Below, piece after piece: positions 53,345 through 61,817 of a stretch of DNA of 64,000 nt. The position numbers and the translations under genes were made by a program. Within the stretch, counting starts at the first letter, position 1; every line of letters starts with the position of its first letter. The notes under the pieces were generated by a model that saw only the letters and a program-made list of their open reading frames with translations, made no database searches and was not told where the DNA came from. Origin of the DNA: UBA6244 sp963676875 (GTDB taxonomy: Bacteria; Bacteroidota; Bacteroidia; Bacteroidales; F082); NCBI GenBank assembly GCA_963676875.1, contig OY781436.1, positions 992,001-1,056,000 of the forward strand. The letters are read 5' to 3'.

Positions 53345-55162
53345 ATGAAAAAACGTCTACTTCTGAATTTAACTTTTTGGGGGCTTCTATGCTTTTTAGG
53401 ACAAGGTTTGTCGGCACAAATCACCGGACCTGATTTAAATATGGCCGTTAAACCTACCGAAATTCATCCCGACCGCAGCACATATTACGAAAACCCGGTA
53501 CTCAAGCAAGATGTACTAGTCAATACAATAATAGGCACCACCTGGTACGATGGTCAGGCCATGAATTATGGCAATATGATGCAACGCGTTTGGGCATATC
53601 CGGATGGAAGCGTTGGAGCTACATGGATTAGCGCAGGCGAAAACCTCAATCCTGAAAGGGGCTGCGGATACAACTATTTCGACGGAGCCTCGTGGGGAAC
53701 CGAAGACCCCCATGTGGGTCCCGACGACCGTATGGGAACTCCCAGCTATGCCCCGTGGGGACCAAATGGCGAAATCATCACACAATACAAATATGTTGCC
53801 GGTGCCGGCCCCTTGAAATTTTACAAAAGAGAAATAAAGGGAGAAGGAGATTGGGTGGAAACTTCACTCCAGGGTCCCACGGGCGTTTCTTTGGTATGGC
53901 AATCGATGATGACCAGCGGCGAAAATCATGAACACATCCACGTGTTGGCCTACACCTACGACATGCCCTACATGGGTCAGGAAAGCGCTTTGTTGTATTA
54001 CCGTTCATCCGACGGAGGCGAAACCTGGGACGTCAATGGAGAAATCATCGAAGGTTTGGGAGAAGACTATTTTGCCAAAATAAATTCGTTGAGTTATGCC
54101 TGGGCCAATCCGGTGGGCAATACCATCGCTTTTACTTATGGTTTCGACGAATTTGGTGGCAGGGTGTTTAAATCGTACGACAATGGAGATAACTGGGAGA
54201 TGGTGGAGGTTTTCAACAGTCCGTTTTCAGACATCGACCCACCTGTTGAGTCGGATATATTTCCATGTGGCATAGGCACTTCGGCATGCGCCATCGATTC
54301 GGACGGTAATGTTCATGTGGTATTTGCCCGCATGCGCAGAATTTTTGTGGACGGAGCGGCCAATTACTATCCTTATACCGACGGATTGATTTATTGGAAT
54401 GAAACCATGCCGGTGCTCGACACTACCACCATCAGCTCTTATACCCTCGAGTTTCTGGAAGCCGGGGGCAACCTGATCGGCTCACTTGGCGATCTGGAAA
54501 TTCCGGGAGGACAACCCACCTACAACAATGCCCTTTGGGGCTTCCCGCAGATTTCAATCGATGCCAATGACAATTTGTTCGTGGCATCGAGTACCCTCAC
54601 CGAGCTTTCCAATGGTGAATATCTTTACCGACATATTTTTGTCAACAGTTCGTTTGATAAAGGGCTCAACTGGGAGGGTCAGAAGGATGTGAATGCCGAT
54701 GTATTCCACATCTTTTCCGAATGTGCATTTCCGGGTATGGCTCCTGTCATCAACAACCAAGTGCATATTGTTTATCAGGTAGATAACTTCCCCGGCATGC
54801 ATGAATGGGCTGAGGAACACGATATTGTGCAAAACAATATGGAAGCTCTATCGCTTGACAAAAGTATTTTTGTTGGAATTGATGTACCGGATGCACCTGT
54901 GGATTTTGAACTTTCGGATGGATACCCCAATCCGGCCAACCATCAGGTTGCTTTTTCGTTGAAGCTTGACCAATCTGCTGCAGTAAATATTCAATTATCC
55001 AATTTGATGGGACAGGTAATTTCCGAAGTTAACAAGGGTCAGTTGGCGGCAGGAAATCATCGCTTAATCATGGATGTAAGCAACATGCCGGCAGGCACTT
55101 ACTTCTGTAGTATTGAAATTGACCAACGGAAAATTTCCAAAAAAATTATGGTGTCGAGGTAG
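53345..55162 (+). CDS. Secreted BNR/sialidase-like protein with type IX sorting domain
   Basis: A 605-residue protein with a signal peptide (LLCFLGQGLSAQ). The middle contains Asp-box-like units (SSDGGETWDVNG, SYDNGDNWEMVE, SSFDKGLNWEGQ) of a beta-propeller as in sialidases and exo-type glycosidases. The C-terminal domain SDGYPNPANHQVAFSLKLD ... MPAGTYFCSIEIDQRKISKKIMV is a clear type IX sorting domain. Catalytic residues of sialidases are not evident, so the enzyme activity is open. Confidence 0.85.
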   Translation: MKKRLLLNLTFWGLLCFLGQGLSAQITGPDLNMAVKPTEIHPDRSTYYENPVLKQDVLVNTIIGTTWYDGQAMNYGNMMQRVWAYPDGSVGATWISAGENLNPERGCGYNYFDGASWGTEDPHVGPDDRMGTPSYAPWGPNGEIITQYKYVAGAGPLKFYKREIKGEGDWVETSLQGPTGVSLVWQSMMTSGENHEHIHVLAYTYDMPYMGQESALLYYRSSDGGETWDVNGEIIEGLGEDYFAKINSLSYAWANPVGNTIAFTYGFDEFGGRVFKSYDNGDNWEMVEVFNSPFSDIDPPVESDIFPCGIGTSACAIDSDGNVHVVFARMRRIFVDGAANYYPYTDGLIYWNETMPVLDTTTISSYTLEFLEAGGNLIGSLGDLEIPGGQPTYNNALWGFPQISIDANDNLFVASSTLTELSNGEYLYRHIFVNSSFDKGLNWEGQKDVNADVFHIFSECAFPGMAPVINNQVHIVYQVDNFPGMHEWAEEHDIVQNNMEALSLDKSIFVGIDVPDAPVDFELSDGYPNPANHQVAFSLKLDQSAAVNIQLSNLMGQVISEVNKGQLAAGNHRLIMDVSNMPAGTYFCSIEIDQRKISKKIMVSR

Positions 55163-55301
55163 TCCGCAAAGAATCCTTGTATTTGACTCAATTGACATCA
55201 ACTTACAACGCCCTGATCTTACTTTCAACCGAAAGCAGGATTGGGGCTTTTCTTTGTGGATAAGGGAATTTGGTGAAATTTGTGCCAAAGGAATTTGGCA
55301 A

Positions 55302-55598
55302 CTATTCCTCTTCTACTTTCAAAGTTTCCAACTCGGGTAAATACTTGTACAATGCATTCACCACCGACTTTTCAGAACTGTTCAGGGGCGAACCTTTTTT
55401 GTCGCGAATCATTTGTATAAACTCGTCTTTTGGAATTTTGTTGAGGAATTTGGGTTGATTAACGAAGTGAGGAAGATTGAAAGTTAAAAACTCATGCATG
55501 GATTCCATGGCATCCGACCGGCGCTGGCGCGTTGAAAGTCCGTCTTTGGTTTTTTGGTCTTCCACGTAGAGTTTTCTGAGTTTGGTCCAGTTATCCAT
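55302..55598 (-). CDS. Small conserved protein of unknown function
   Basis: A 98-residue protein beginning MDNWTKLRKLYVEDQKTKDGLSTRQRRSD, highly charged and helical. No recognised domain. Ends in VEEE. Minus-strand, isolated between the BNR protein and DUF2130 genes. Confidence 0.7.
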   Translation of the reverse strand: MDNWTKLRKLYVEDQKTKDGLSTRQRRSDAMESMHEFLTFNLPHFVNQPKFLNKIPKDEFIQMIRDKKGSPLNSSEKSVVNALYKYLPELETLKVEEE

Positions 55599-55902
55599 TT
55601 TACTTTTTTTGTGGGTGAAATCAAGTTTTTAAGCCTTAACCCGGTTTTATCTATACAATCCATGGTATGGGTTGGTGCACAAGTAACTGATTTCCTTACG
55701 GAGGCGCCCAAATCATAATAACGACCTGGTTTTTAACATTACATTCCTTAATTGCCCAAGTATAACCCCATGAATATCCGACAAAATTAACATCATTTGG
55801 CACACAAAGGGTGAAAAATCCAAACTAATATATTTTTAACGTGAAAATCAGCCGACTCAGAAAGCACTGTATTGAGATTTTTAGCCAAACTCACACTTGC
55901 TT

Positions 55903-57153
55903 TCACTCCTCTTCTTCAGGCATTTCAAGTGCTTTAATGGGCTGGACGGCACTACCTGCAATACCACGAACAGAGTTGTACATAAAGTTGGTATTGAGCA
56001 ATACTTTTTCCAACTGTTTCTCACGTTTTTTCCAATGGCCCATGATGGATCGTTTTTCGGCATCCAGATCTGATTTCATTTGGGTAAAACCTTCTACGAT
56101 GCCTTCTATCTGGAGTTTAAACTCGTTTCCGGTAAGGTAATCGTACAGCATGACCATTTTATCACCTTTGTTTTCCTGCGACACCACGACATTGCTTATT
56201 TGAATCACGGTTTCGCGCAACACCACGCACAATCCTTTAAATTCCTCAAAAGTACAAATCCAGATACCGTCTTTCATTCCCAGACGGTCCATATCAGGAG
56301 GCATGGCCTCGGTAACCAAAACGGCAATGTTGGCTCCACGATCGCGGATGTCGTTTTTAAATTTCTCAATCCAACCCGGTTGAAAATCCTTAGTACGTTT
56401 GCTTTCGTAATAGATGGTTCCGCAATTTTGACGGGTTCGGGTGTTAACAGTTTGGATACAATCGCCACCACGAACCCCTTTTTTTATTTCTTCGATGGAA
56501 TCGAGGGGGAATTTTTGTGCCAGCCATTCTTCAATGGCCAACTCTTGCACCTCCCCTTGCATTTGCATGGAACCCTGCTCCTGCTTACGTTTCATTTCTT
56601 CGGTAAGCTTTTTCTGGTCGTCGAGCTGCTTTTGGAGTTCGCGCAGGGCCAACTCGTTTTTATCATGTTCGCTTTTTCGGATTTTTTCTTTTTCTTCGGC
56701 CAGCTGATGGTTGAGAGCCTCCTGGGCTTCTGCACGAATGGCATCCGACAGCTCGGCCTTCTCCCGTTGCAAACGGGCAATTTCCATTTTACTCTTATTG
56801 AGTTCCTTTACCTTCTCCGATTTCTCGTTGAGTTCTTTCTGAAGTTCCCTCAGTTGGTCAGCCTGTTCTTCTTCCAGTTTGGCCTTCACCCGGGTTTCGA
56901 TCAGTCGTTTCTCCTCTTTAATTTTTGAATCCAACCGTTCCTGAAAAAGTTCGTTTTCCTTTTTCTTTTTTTCCTCAAAAGCAGCCCTTTCATCTGCTAA
57001 CAATTTGGCTTGCTGGTCGAAATCGCTTTTCTCTTTAGCCAAACGAGCGTTGTAATCTTTTTTTATTTCTTCTTCCAATTGGTGCGCGAGTACGTCTTGA
57101 ACATCAATTTCGGCACCGCATTGGGGACAAGTAATTTTTGATTGATTTTGCAT
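55903..57153 (-). CDS. DUF2130 domain protein with coiled coil
   Basis: A 416-residue protein. An N-terminal zinc-ribbon-like CPQCGAEIDVQDV is followed by a long coiled coil (about 28-200, rich in Lys/Glu/Gln) and a C-terminal DUF2130 domain (EEIKKGVRGGDCIQTVNT, CGTIYYESKRTKDFQPGWIEKFKNDIRDRGANIAVLVTEAMP). The D...ESKRTK arrangement resembles PD-(D/E)XK nuclease folds. Cytoplasmic; role unknown. Confidence 0.87.
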   Translation of the reverse strand: MQNQSKITCPQCGAEIDVQDVLAHQLEEEIKKDYNARLAKEKSDFDQQAKLLADERAAFEEKKKKENELFQERLDSKIKEEKRLIETRVKAKLEEEQADQLRELQKELNEKSEKVKELNKSKMEIARLQREKAELSDAIRAEAQEALNHQLAEEKEKIRKSEHDKNELALRELQKQLDDQKKLTEEMKRKQEQGSMQMQGEVQELAIEEWLAQKFPLDSIEEIKKGVRGGDCIQTVNTRTRQNCGTIYYESKRTKDFQPGWIEKFKNDIRDRGANIAVLVTEAMPPDMDRLGMKDGIWICTFEEFKGLCVVLRETVIQISNVVVSQENKGDKMVMLYDYLTGNEFKLQIEGIVEGFTQMKSDLDAEKRSIMGHWKKREKQLEKVLLNTNFMYNSVRGIAGSAVQPIKALEMPEEEE

Positions 57154-57354
57154 GAGGTTAGATATGTTGCTTTTAGGTTGGATTGACCATGGTGATAGAA
57201 GACATTTGAAAAATTATTATTAACCACAAAAATAGGGAAATAAATTACCTCACCACATAAAGAGGAATTATGCTTAGGCAGATTTCATCTGCTACCAATG
57301 GCATCTTTTGTAATAAATTGAATATCTGAAATATGTTGAATTTATTAATCCTTA

Positions 57355-57390
57355 TGAACACCGAATATCGAACTCCGAACTCCGATTTCA
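57355..57390 (+). repeat. Short dispersed repeat, copy 1
   Basis: gaacaccgaatatcgaactc followed by cgaactccga; a related copy lies at 59,172-59,205 on the other side of the IS110 region. Confidence 0.6.
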
Positions 57391-57480
57391 GAAGTACGGA
57401 AGAAGGGTGAATCGATGGATAATCCGATCTTCATTCAGAGATTGTTTAAATTTTTCCCGTAGGCTGTATGTTTGTAAAAT

Positions 57481-57551
57481 CATAAGCCCACCGAGTTTTT
57501 GTATTTTAGTTTTTGAAAAGAAAAAACACAAAAACAAAAAGTAGGCTTATG
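57481..57551 (+). promoter_or_regulatory. Hairpin covering the IS110 transposase start codon
   Basis: CATAAGCCCAC at 57,481 and GTAGGCTTATG at 57,541 pair in 10 of 11 positions, and the inner TTTTTG/CAAAAA tracts extend it. The ATG of the transposase is the last three bases of the right arm. In RNA this would mask the start, or be part of a guide (bridge) RNA. Confidence 0.6.
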
Positions 57552-58619
57552 AAGACTAAAAGTACAAAAATTGATTTTACTGGACAAAATGTTTATGTAG
57601 GAATTGATATTCATTTGAAAAGCTGGAAGGTAACAATAATGGTAAATGATCGCATTCACAAGACGTATTCGCAGGATCCAAGTGCAGAGGTGCTATCTAA
57701 TTATCTGATTAAGAACTTCCCTGGTGCAATTTACTATTCTGCATATGAAGCCGGATTTTGCGGGTTCAGCGCTCATCGAGAACTTGAGGGTTTTGGTATT
57801 AGAAATATTGTTGTCAACCCTGCTGATATTCCCACTACTGATAAAGAAAAGCGCCAAAAGGAAGACAAGCGCGATAGCCGTAAGATTGCCAAAACGCTCA
57901 AGAATGGTGAACTTGTGGGCATTTATATTCCCAGCATGGGTATGGAAGAGCTTCGTGGACTAGTGCGTTACCGCAAAACATTGGTTAAAGAAATCAGTCG
58001 TCACAAAAGCAGAATCAAGTCCTTTCTTTATTTTAATGGGATAAAAATTCCTTTGGAACTTGATGGACCTTCAAGGCATTGGTCAGGAAGATTCACAAAA
58101 TGGTTAAATGATATCGAACTATCCACTTCGCACGGAAAAATAGTTCTTGAAGACACCTTGGATACATCGTTGCTGCTGCGTAAAAAACTATTAAAGATTA
58201 ACAGGCACCTTAGACAGCTAGACGGGGAGTATGCAAAAAAGTTAAGTCTGTTGCAAACTATCCCCGGAATAGGACTTATAACAGCCATAACCCTTTTGAC
58301 CGAAATAGAAGACATTTTACGGTTTAAGAATCTTGACCAGCTTTGTTCGTTTGTGGGCTTAGTTCCGACGACCAATTCATCGGGAGAAAAAGAGAACGTT
58401 GGCACCATTACACGTAGGAGTAATCTTTTTTTACGTAGTGTCATAGTTGAAGCAGCCTGGGTAGCATCAAAGAAAGATCCGTCACTGATGTATAGTTATG
58501 GATTATTATGTAAAAGAATGGAGCCAAACAAAGCCATAATAAGAATAGCGAAGAAACTGATTAATCGAATAAGGTATGTAATTAAAAATGAAACTGCATA
58601 TGTATATTCAGTCATATAA
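57549..58619 (+). CDS. IS110 family transposase
   Basis: A 356-residue protein from MKTKSTKIDFTG. The N-terminal DEDD RuvC-like domain shows YVGIDIHLKSW, YEAGFCGF and KEDKRDSRKIA; the C-terminal domain has the LLQTIPGIGLITAITLLTEIEDI helix-hairpin-helix and the Ser-containing LVPTTNSSGEKENVG...RSNLFLRSV region that provides the catalytic Ser of the family. Key residues are present, so it may be active. IS110 enzymes work with a bridge RNA made from a noncoding end. Confidence 0.93.
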   Translation: MKTKSTKIDFTGQNVYVGIDIHLKSWKVTIMVNDRIHKTYSQDPSAEVLSNYLIKNFPGAIYYSAYEAGFCGFSAHRELEGFGIRNIVVNPADIPTTDKEKRQKEDKRDSRKIAKTLKNGELVGIYIPSMGMEELRGLVRYRKTLVKEISRHKSRIKSFLYFNGIKIPLELDGPSRHWSGRFTKWLNDIELSTSHGKIVLEDTLDTSLLLRKKLLKINRHLRQLDGEYAKKLSLLQTIPGIGLITAITLLTEIEDILRFKNLDQLCSFVGLVPTTNSSGEKENVGTITRRSNLFLRSVIVEAAWVASKKDPSLMYSYGLLCKRMEPNKAIIRIAKKLINRIRYVIKNETAYVYSVI

Positions 58620-58851
58620 TAAAAACGAAATCGGAAATAGAAGCAACTCAATGATAAAGAGACTGTTTGAATTCCCTTGCGGCCCCGAATAGGGTGTCCG
58701 TTACCCGTAGGCCACAGCTCTTATCTATAATAAATTGAACACAGAAATGCGGCTGGTTAAATCATGTCCGCTGATAGAAGGGTGTTTTTATAGACCGGAT
58801 TCGTTACAATGAGGGGAAACCGAAGGTGAAGTTTTATACCGAAGGTTCAAG

Positions 58852-58883
58852 AAATTATACTGGGCCTAGGCCCAGTATAATTT
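58852..58883. repeat. Perfect 32-bp palindrome
   Basis: A perfect inverted repeat centred on CCTAGG with 16-base arms (AAATTATACTGGGCCT). It lies between two copies of acaatgaggggaaa (58,806 and 58,885), 79 bp apart. Confidence 0.9.
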
Positions 58884-59007
58884 AACAATGAGGGGAAAAC
58901 CTTCAGGCTTCGTATTGCCCGATGGTAAAATTGTCAAATTAATAACTCTCTAAAAAAGAAAGAAATAATGAAGAAAAAATTTGGATTACAACATAGAAGG
59001 GAAAGCA

Positions 59008-59090
59008 TATGGGTAGAAGTCTGATTTACAGAAAGATTGTATCGTCCCATCCGGGACGAAATCAATGAAACATTAATCTTTCTACCCATA
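59008..59090. repeat. REP-like palindromic element
   Basis: TATGGGTAGAA and TTCTACCCATA form the outer arms and CGTCCC/GGGACG an inner hairpin. Followed by tttggctcctaacggagc. Looks like a dispersed palindromic repeat of Bacteroidota; no coding potential. Confidence 0.75.
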
Positions 59091-59171
59091 TTTGGCTCCT
59101 AACGGAGCGCAAAAAAGAACTTCAACAGTTTCTCATCATTCGTTAATCGACATTGGATATTTTTTATCTCT

Positions 59172-59205
59172 TAGAACACCGAATATCTAACACCGAACTC
59201 CGAAT
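59172..59205 (+). repeat. Short dispersed repeat, copy 2
   Basis: gaacaccgaatatctaacac and cgaactccgaatg; related to 57,355-57,390. The other bases between 58,691 and 59,360 show no gene. Confidence 0.6.
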
Positions 59206-59360
59206 GTTGAAGTGCATTTGCTCGTTCATTTCGAAACTAATTAATCCACATTTGACATTCAATCCGTTTTGTCATCACACGATGTACGCCCCCTGCATCA
59301 ACATCGGGGTTTCTCCGTGGGGGAGTTGGGTATCAGAAGACAAACTTCGCGCACATGTGG

Positions 59361-61364
59361 CTACTGTACATCTTCTTCTCTATTCCAGTGAGTTATAAAA
59401 TAGGTAAAGGAGTTATGGGTTTGGGTTTTCATATTAAAGAAAAACTCGTTGGGAAGGTAAAACGATTGAATATTTGATGCTTCGAAGGTTCTGTTTTTGG
59501 TGGTACCAACCAGTCGGTGGTTTTGACCATTGTTGATGGTAATGCTGAAAGGCATATAAAAATCAGGCTCCACATTGATCCATTTATAGTTAAATATCAG
59601 GTGTTTATTTTGCAAAGAAAAAGAGTATTCCAACACCGGCGGATCCACATCGTACAGGAATTTATTGAAAAGCGAGGTATAATCCTGACCGGTATAATGG
59701 TTGACAAACTCAACAACATCTTGAGAATTAATTTGTTGAAACTTAAAATGTTGATAATAGGCCTTTATCATGTCGAAAAACAGGCTGTCGTTATTCATTG
59801 TGCAGCGTAAATTATTCAGCAAAGCAGCCCCTTTGGAGTAGATATCGCCACCCACGAATGAATTATCATTTACATTTTCCGGACCAACCACAGGCCAAAT
59901 ATTCAGCACATACCTTGCATTTGTTACCGTTGAATATAAGTACTCCAGGTAGCCATATTTTTGCTCCATAAAAAGGTGCTCGGCATAGGTTGCAAAACCT
60001 TCGCTAATCCAGGCATCAGCCATATCGGCCATGGTGACCGTGTTGCCCCACCACTCGTGCGCCATCTCGTGAACCACGAGGTAATTATAATCCTTCATCC
60101 GAAAAATCTCCCGATTTTTTTTACTGTACACATCACCTATGGCGATGGCGCTTTGATGTTCCATTCCCTCGTATGGGGCTTCCACCATGGCCATCCCGTC
60201 ACGACTGTATGGATATTCACCAAAAAGTTTTTCGTAAACCTCAACTATGTCTTTGGTATTGGCATAAAACTTTTTGGCCTTTTTTAAGTGATGGCGAAGC
60301 ACGTAGTAGTCGATGGGATATTCCCCATGCTCATTGACCATCACATCCGTAAAATTGACAAAATCTCCCATATAAAAAGTCACGCCATAACTGTTGATTG
60401 GATAACTGACAAACCATTGGAATTGGGTGTAGTTTTTGTCGATTTGGCGTTTCGACCTGAGATTTCCGTTGGAAATGGCCTGATATTTTGATGGCACGAC
60501 AACATTAATCTGCATGGAATCCGGCTTTTCGGACAGGTGGTCTTTGCATGGCCACCATGAACTTGCGCCCAGATGCTCACAAGCCACGCCAACCCACCAA
60601 TTGCCCCGCTTTTTCTCCCAAACAAATCCCCCCTCCCATGGAGGCTCTTCAGCTACGTGTGGAACCCCGTAGTACTCGATGCGAATTAGCTGATTTGTGC
60701 CCGCAGGAAGTTCGTTAGGAAATGTAACAAACAAAGCATTGTACTTTCGGGTGTAGTCCAAAGCTACTCCGTTCCACTCCATGGATTGAATTTGATAGTT
60801 TTCGGCCAAATCAATCTGTATGGTTTTGGTAGCTTCAACGGTGTGAAAATAAATTTCGTTCTTACCCTCAATACGCTTTTCCTCGGGTATTATTTTTACC
60901 GTAAGGTCGTAATAATACACGTCGTAGCAAGTACGCTCCGGTCGCAAAGCACCTCGTAATGAATCGTTTATACTGTACTTCTTGTTCACGCAGTTTCCCG
61001 GAAGATCCATATCAACATGGCAGTATTCGGATATGCCTTCAAGTTGGTGCTCCTTCGATATCATCAAATCAATATATCTTTTATCCAGGTTCATTCCCAA
61101 ATCTTTTGCATGCTGCCAATCGGCTTTTGCCCGACTCAAATCCCTCAAATAGAAATACAATTCTCCCCTGTATGCGTATAATTTAGATTCGTTGGGATAA
61201 TACCCGATGAGGGTATCCAATTCACGTATCATATCATATGCGGCATTCTTTTGACTTAGCTTATAAACATGGGCCATTCGATCGGCATATTCAAATTTAC
61301 CGGGCTGGGCATACCCATTCCAACAAATGAAAAAAAACAAGATGGCAACAATGGTTCTTCGCAT
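59361..61364 (-). CDS. M1 family metallopeptidase (aminopeptidase)
   Basis: A 667-residue exported enzyme with signal peptide (IVAILFFFICWNGYAQ). A short TPR-like N-terminal part (residues about 35-105) precedes the M1 beta domain and the catalytic domain with the zinc motif HEMAHEWWG near residue 430 and the downstream Glu in WISEGFATYAEHLF; EGMEHQSAI serves as the GAMEN-type motif. Removes N-terminal residues from peptides, probably in the periplasm. No type IX sorting domain is visible. Confidence 0.92.
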   Translation of the reverse strand: MRRTIVAILFFFICWNGYAQPGKFEYADRMAHVYKLSQKNAAYDMIRELDTLIGYYPNESKLYAYRGELYFYLRDLSRAKADWQHAKDLGMNLDKRYIDLMISKEHQLEGISEYCHVDMDLPGNCVNKKYSINDSLRGALRPERTCYDVYYYDLTVKIIPEEKRIEGKNEIYFHTVEATKTIQIDLAENYQIQSMEWNGVALDYTRKYNALFVTFPNELPAGTNQLIRIEYYGVPHVAEEPPWEGGFVWEKKRGNWWVGVACEHLGASSWWPCKDHLSEKPDSMQINVVVPSKYQAISNGNLRSKRQIDKNYTQFQWFVSYPINSYGVTFYMGDFVNFTDVMVNEHGEYPIDYYVLRHHLKKAKKFYANTKDIVEVYEKLFGEYPYSRDGMAMVEAPYEGMEHQSAIAIGDVYSKKNREIFRMKDYNYLVVHEMAHEWWGNTVTMADMADAWISEGFATYAEHLFMEQKYGYLEYLYSTVTNARYVLNIWPVVGPENVNDNSFVGGDIYSKGAALLNNLRCTMNNDSLFFDMIKAYYQHFKFQQINSQDVVEFVNHYTGQDYTSLFNKFLYDVDPPVLEYSFSLQNKHLIFNYKWINVEPDFYMPFSITINNGQNHRLVGTTKNRTFEASNIQSFYLPNEFFFNMKTQTHNSFTYFITHWNREEDVQ

Positions 61365-61817
61365 CAGAAATTAAAATTGGTGGTCGTTGGTTTTAAATGT
61401 CATGCTTTTAGATCGGTGTTGGGAAGTAGCAATAATGGAATGGCAGTTTTGTTAAATAGCGAGGCTAAAGTATAAAATTATTTGGAGTGGCAATCCCAAA
61501 TGCATTGCCTTTTTATATCAAAATTACCCATCTCGAACAAACTGCCCGGCGGTTGTATTTTCAGCCACTTCTTAATCAAATTTCAGAATTTCATTTCTTA
61601 TGTTCAATATTTTTAGGCAGAATCACACGGATTTCCAAAAAAAACCGGTTTTTAAAAGCAAAAATCACAACATGGCTTGATACCTGCGGATTATTTGTCG
61701 TCAACATCTCCCCCATGCATCCTTTTACGATGAGATATTGTCATGAAAAACATACGCAATTCACAGAAAAACACGATATTTGCGAACACATGTTACATTT
61801 TTAAACCAACGATTGCC

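Larger units (their letters stand above)
57437..58690 (+). mobile_element. IS110 family insertion sequence (ends approximate)
   Basis: A single DEDD transposase gene flanked by similar sequences agagattgtttaaatt (57,437) and agagactgtttgaatt (58,659), both followed within 55 bp by cccgtaggc. These may mark the ends, but IS110 elements have no true inverted repeats and the exact borders are not determined. Confidence 0.6.
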
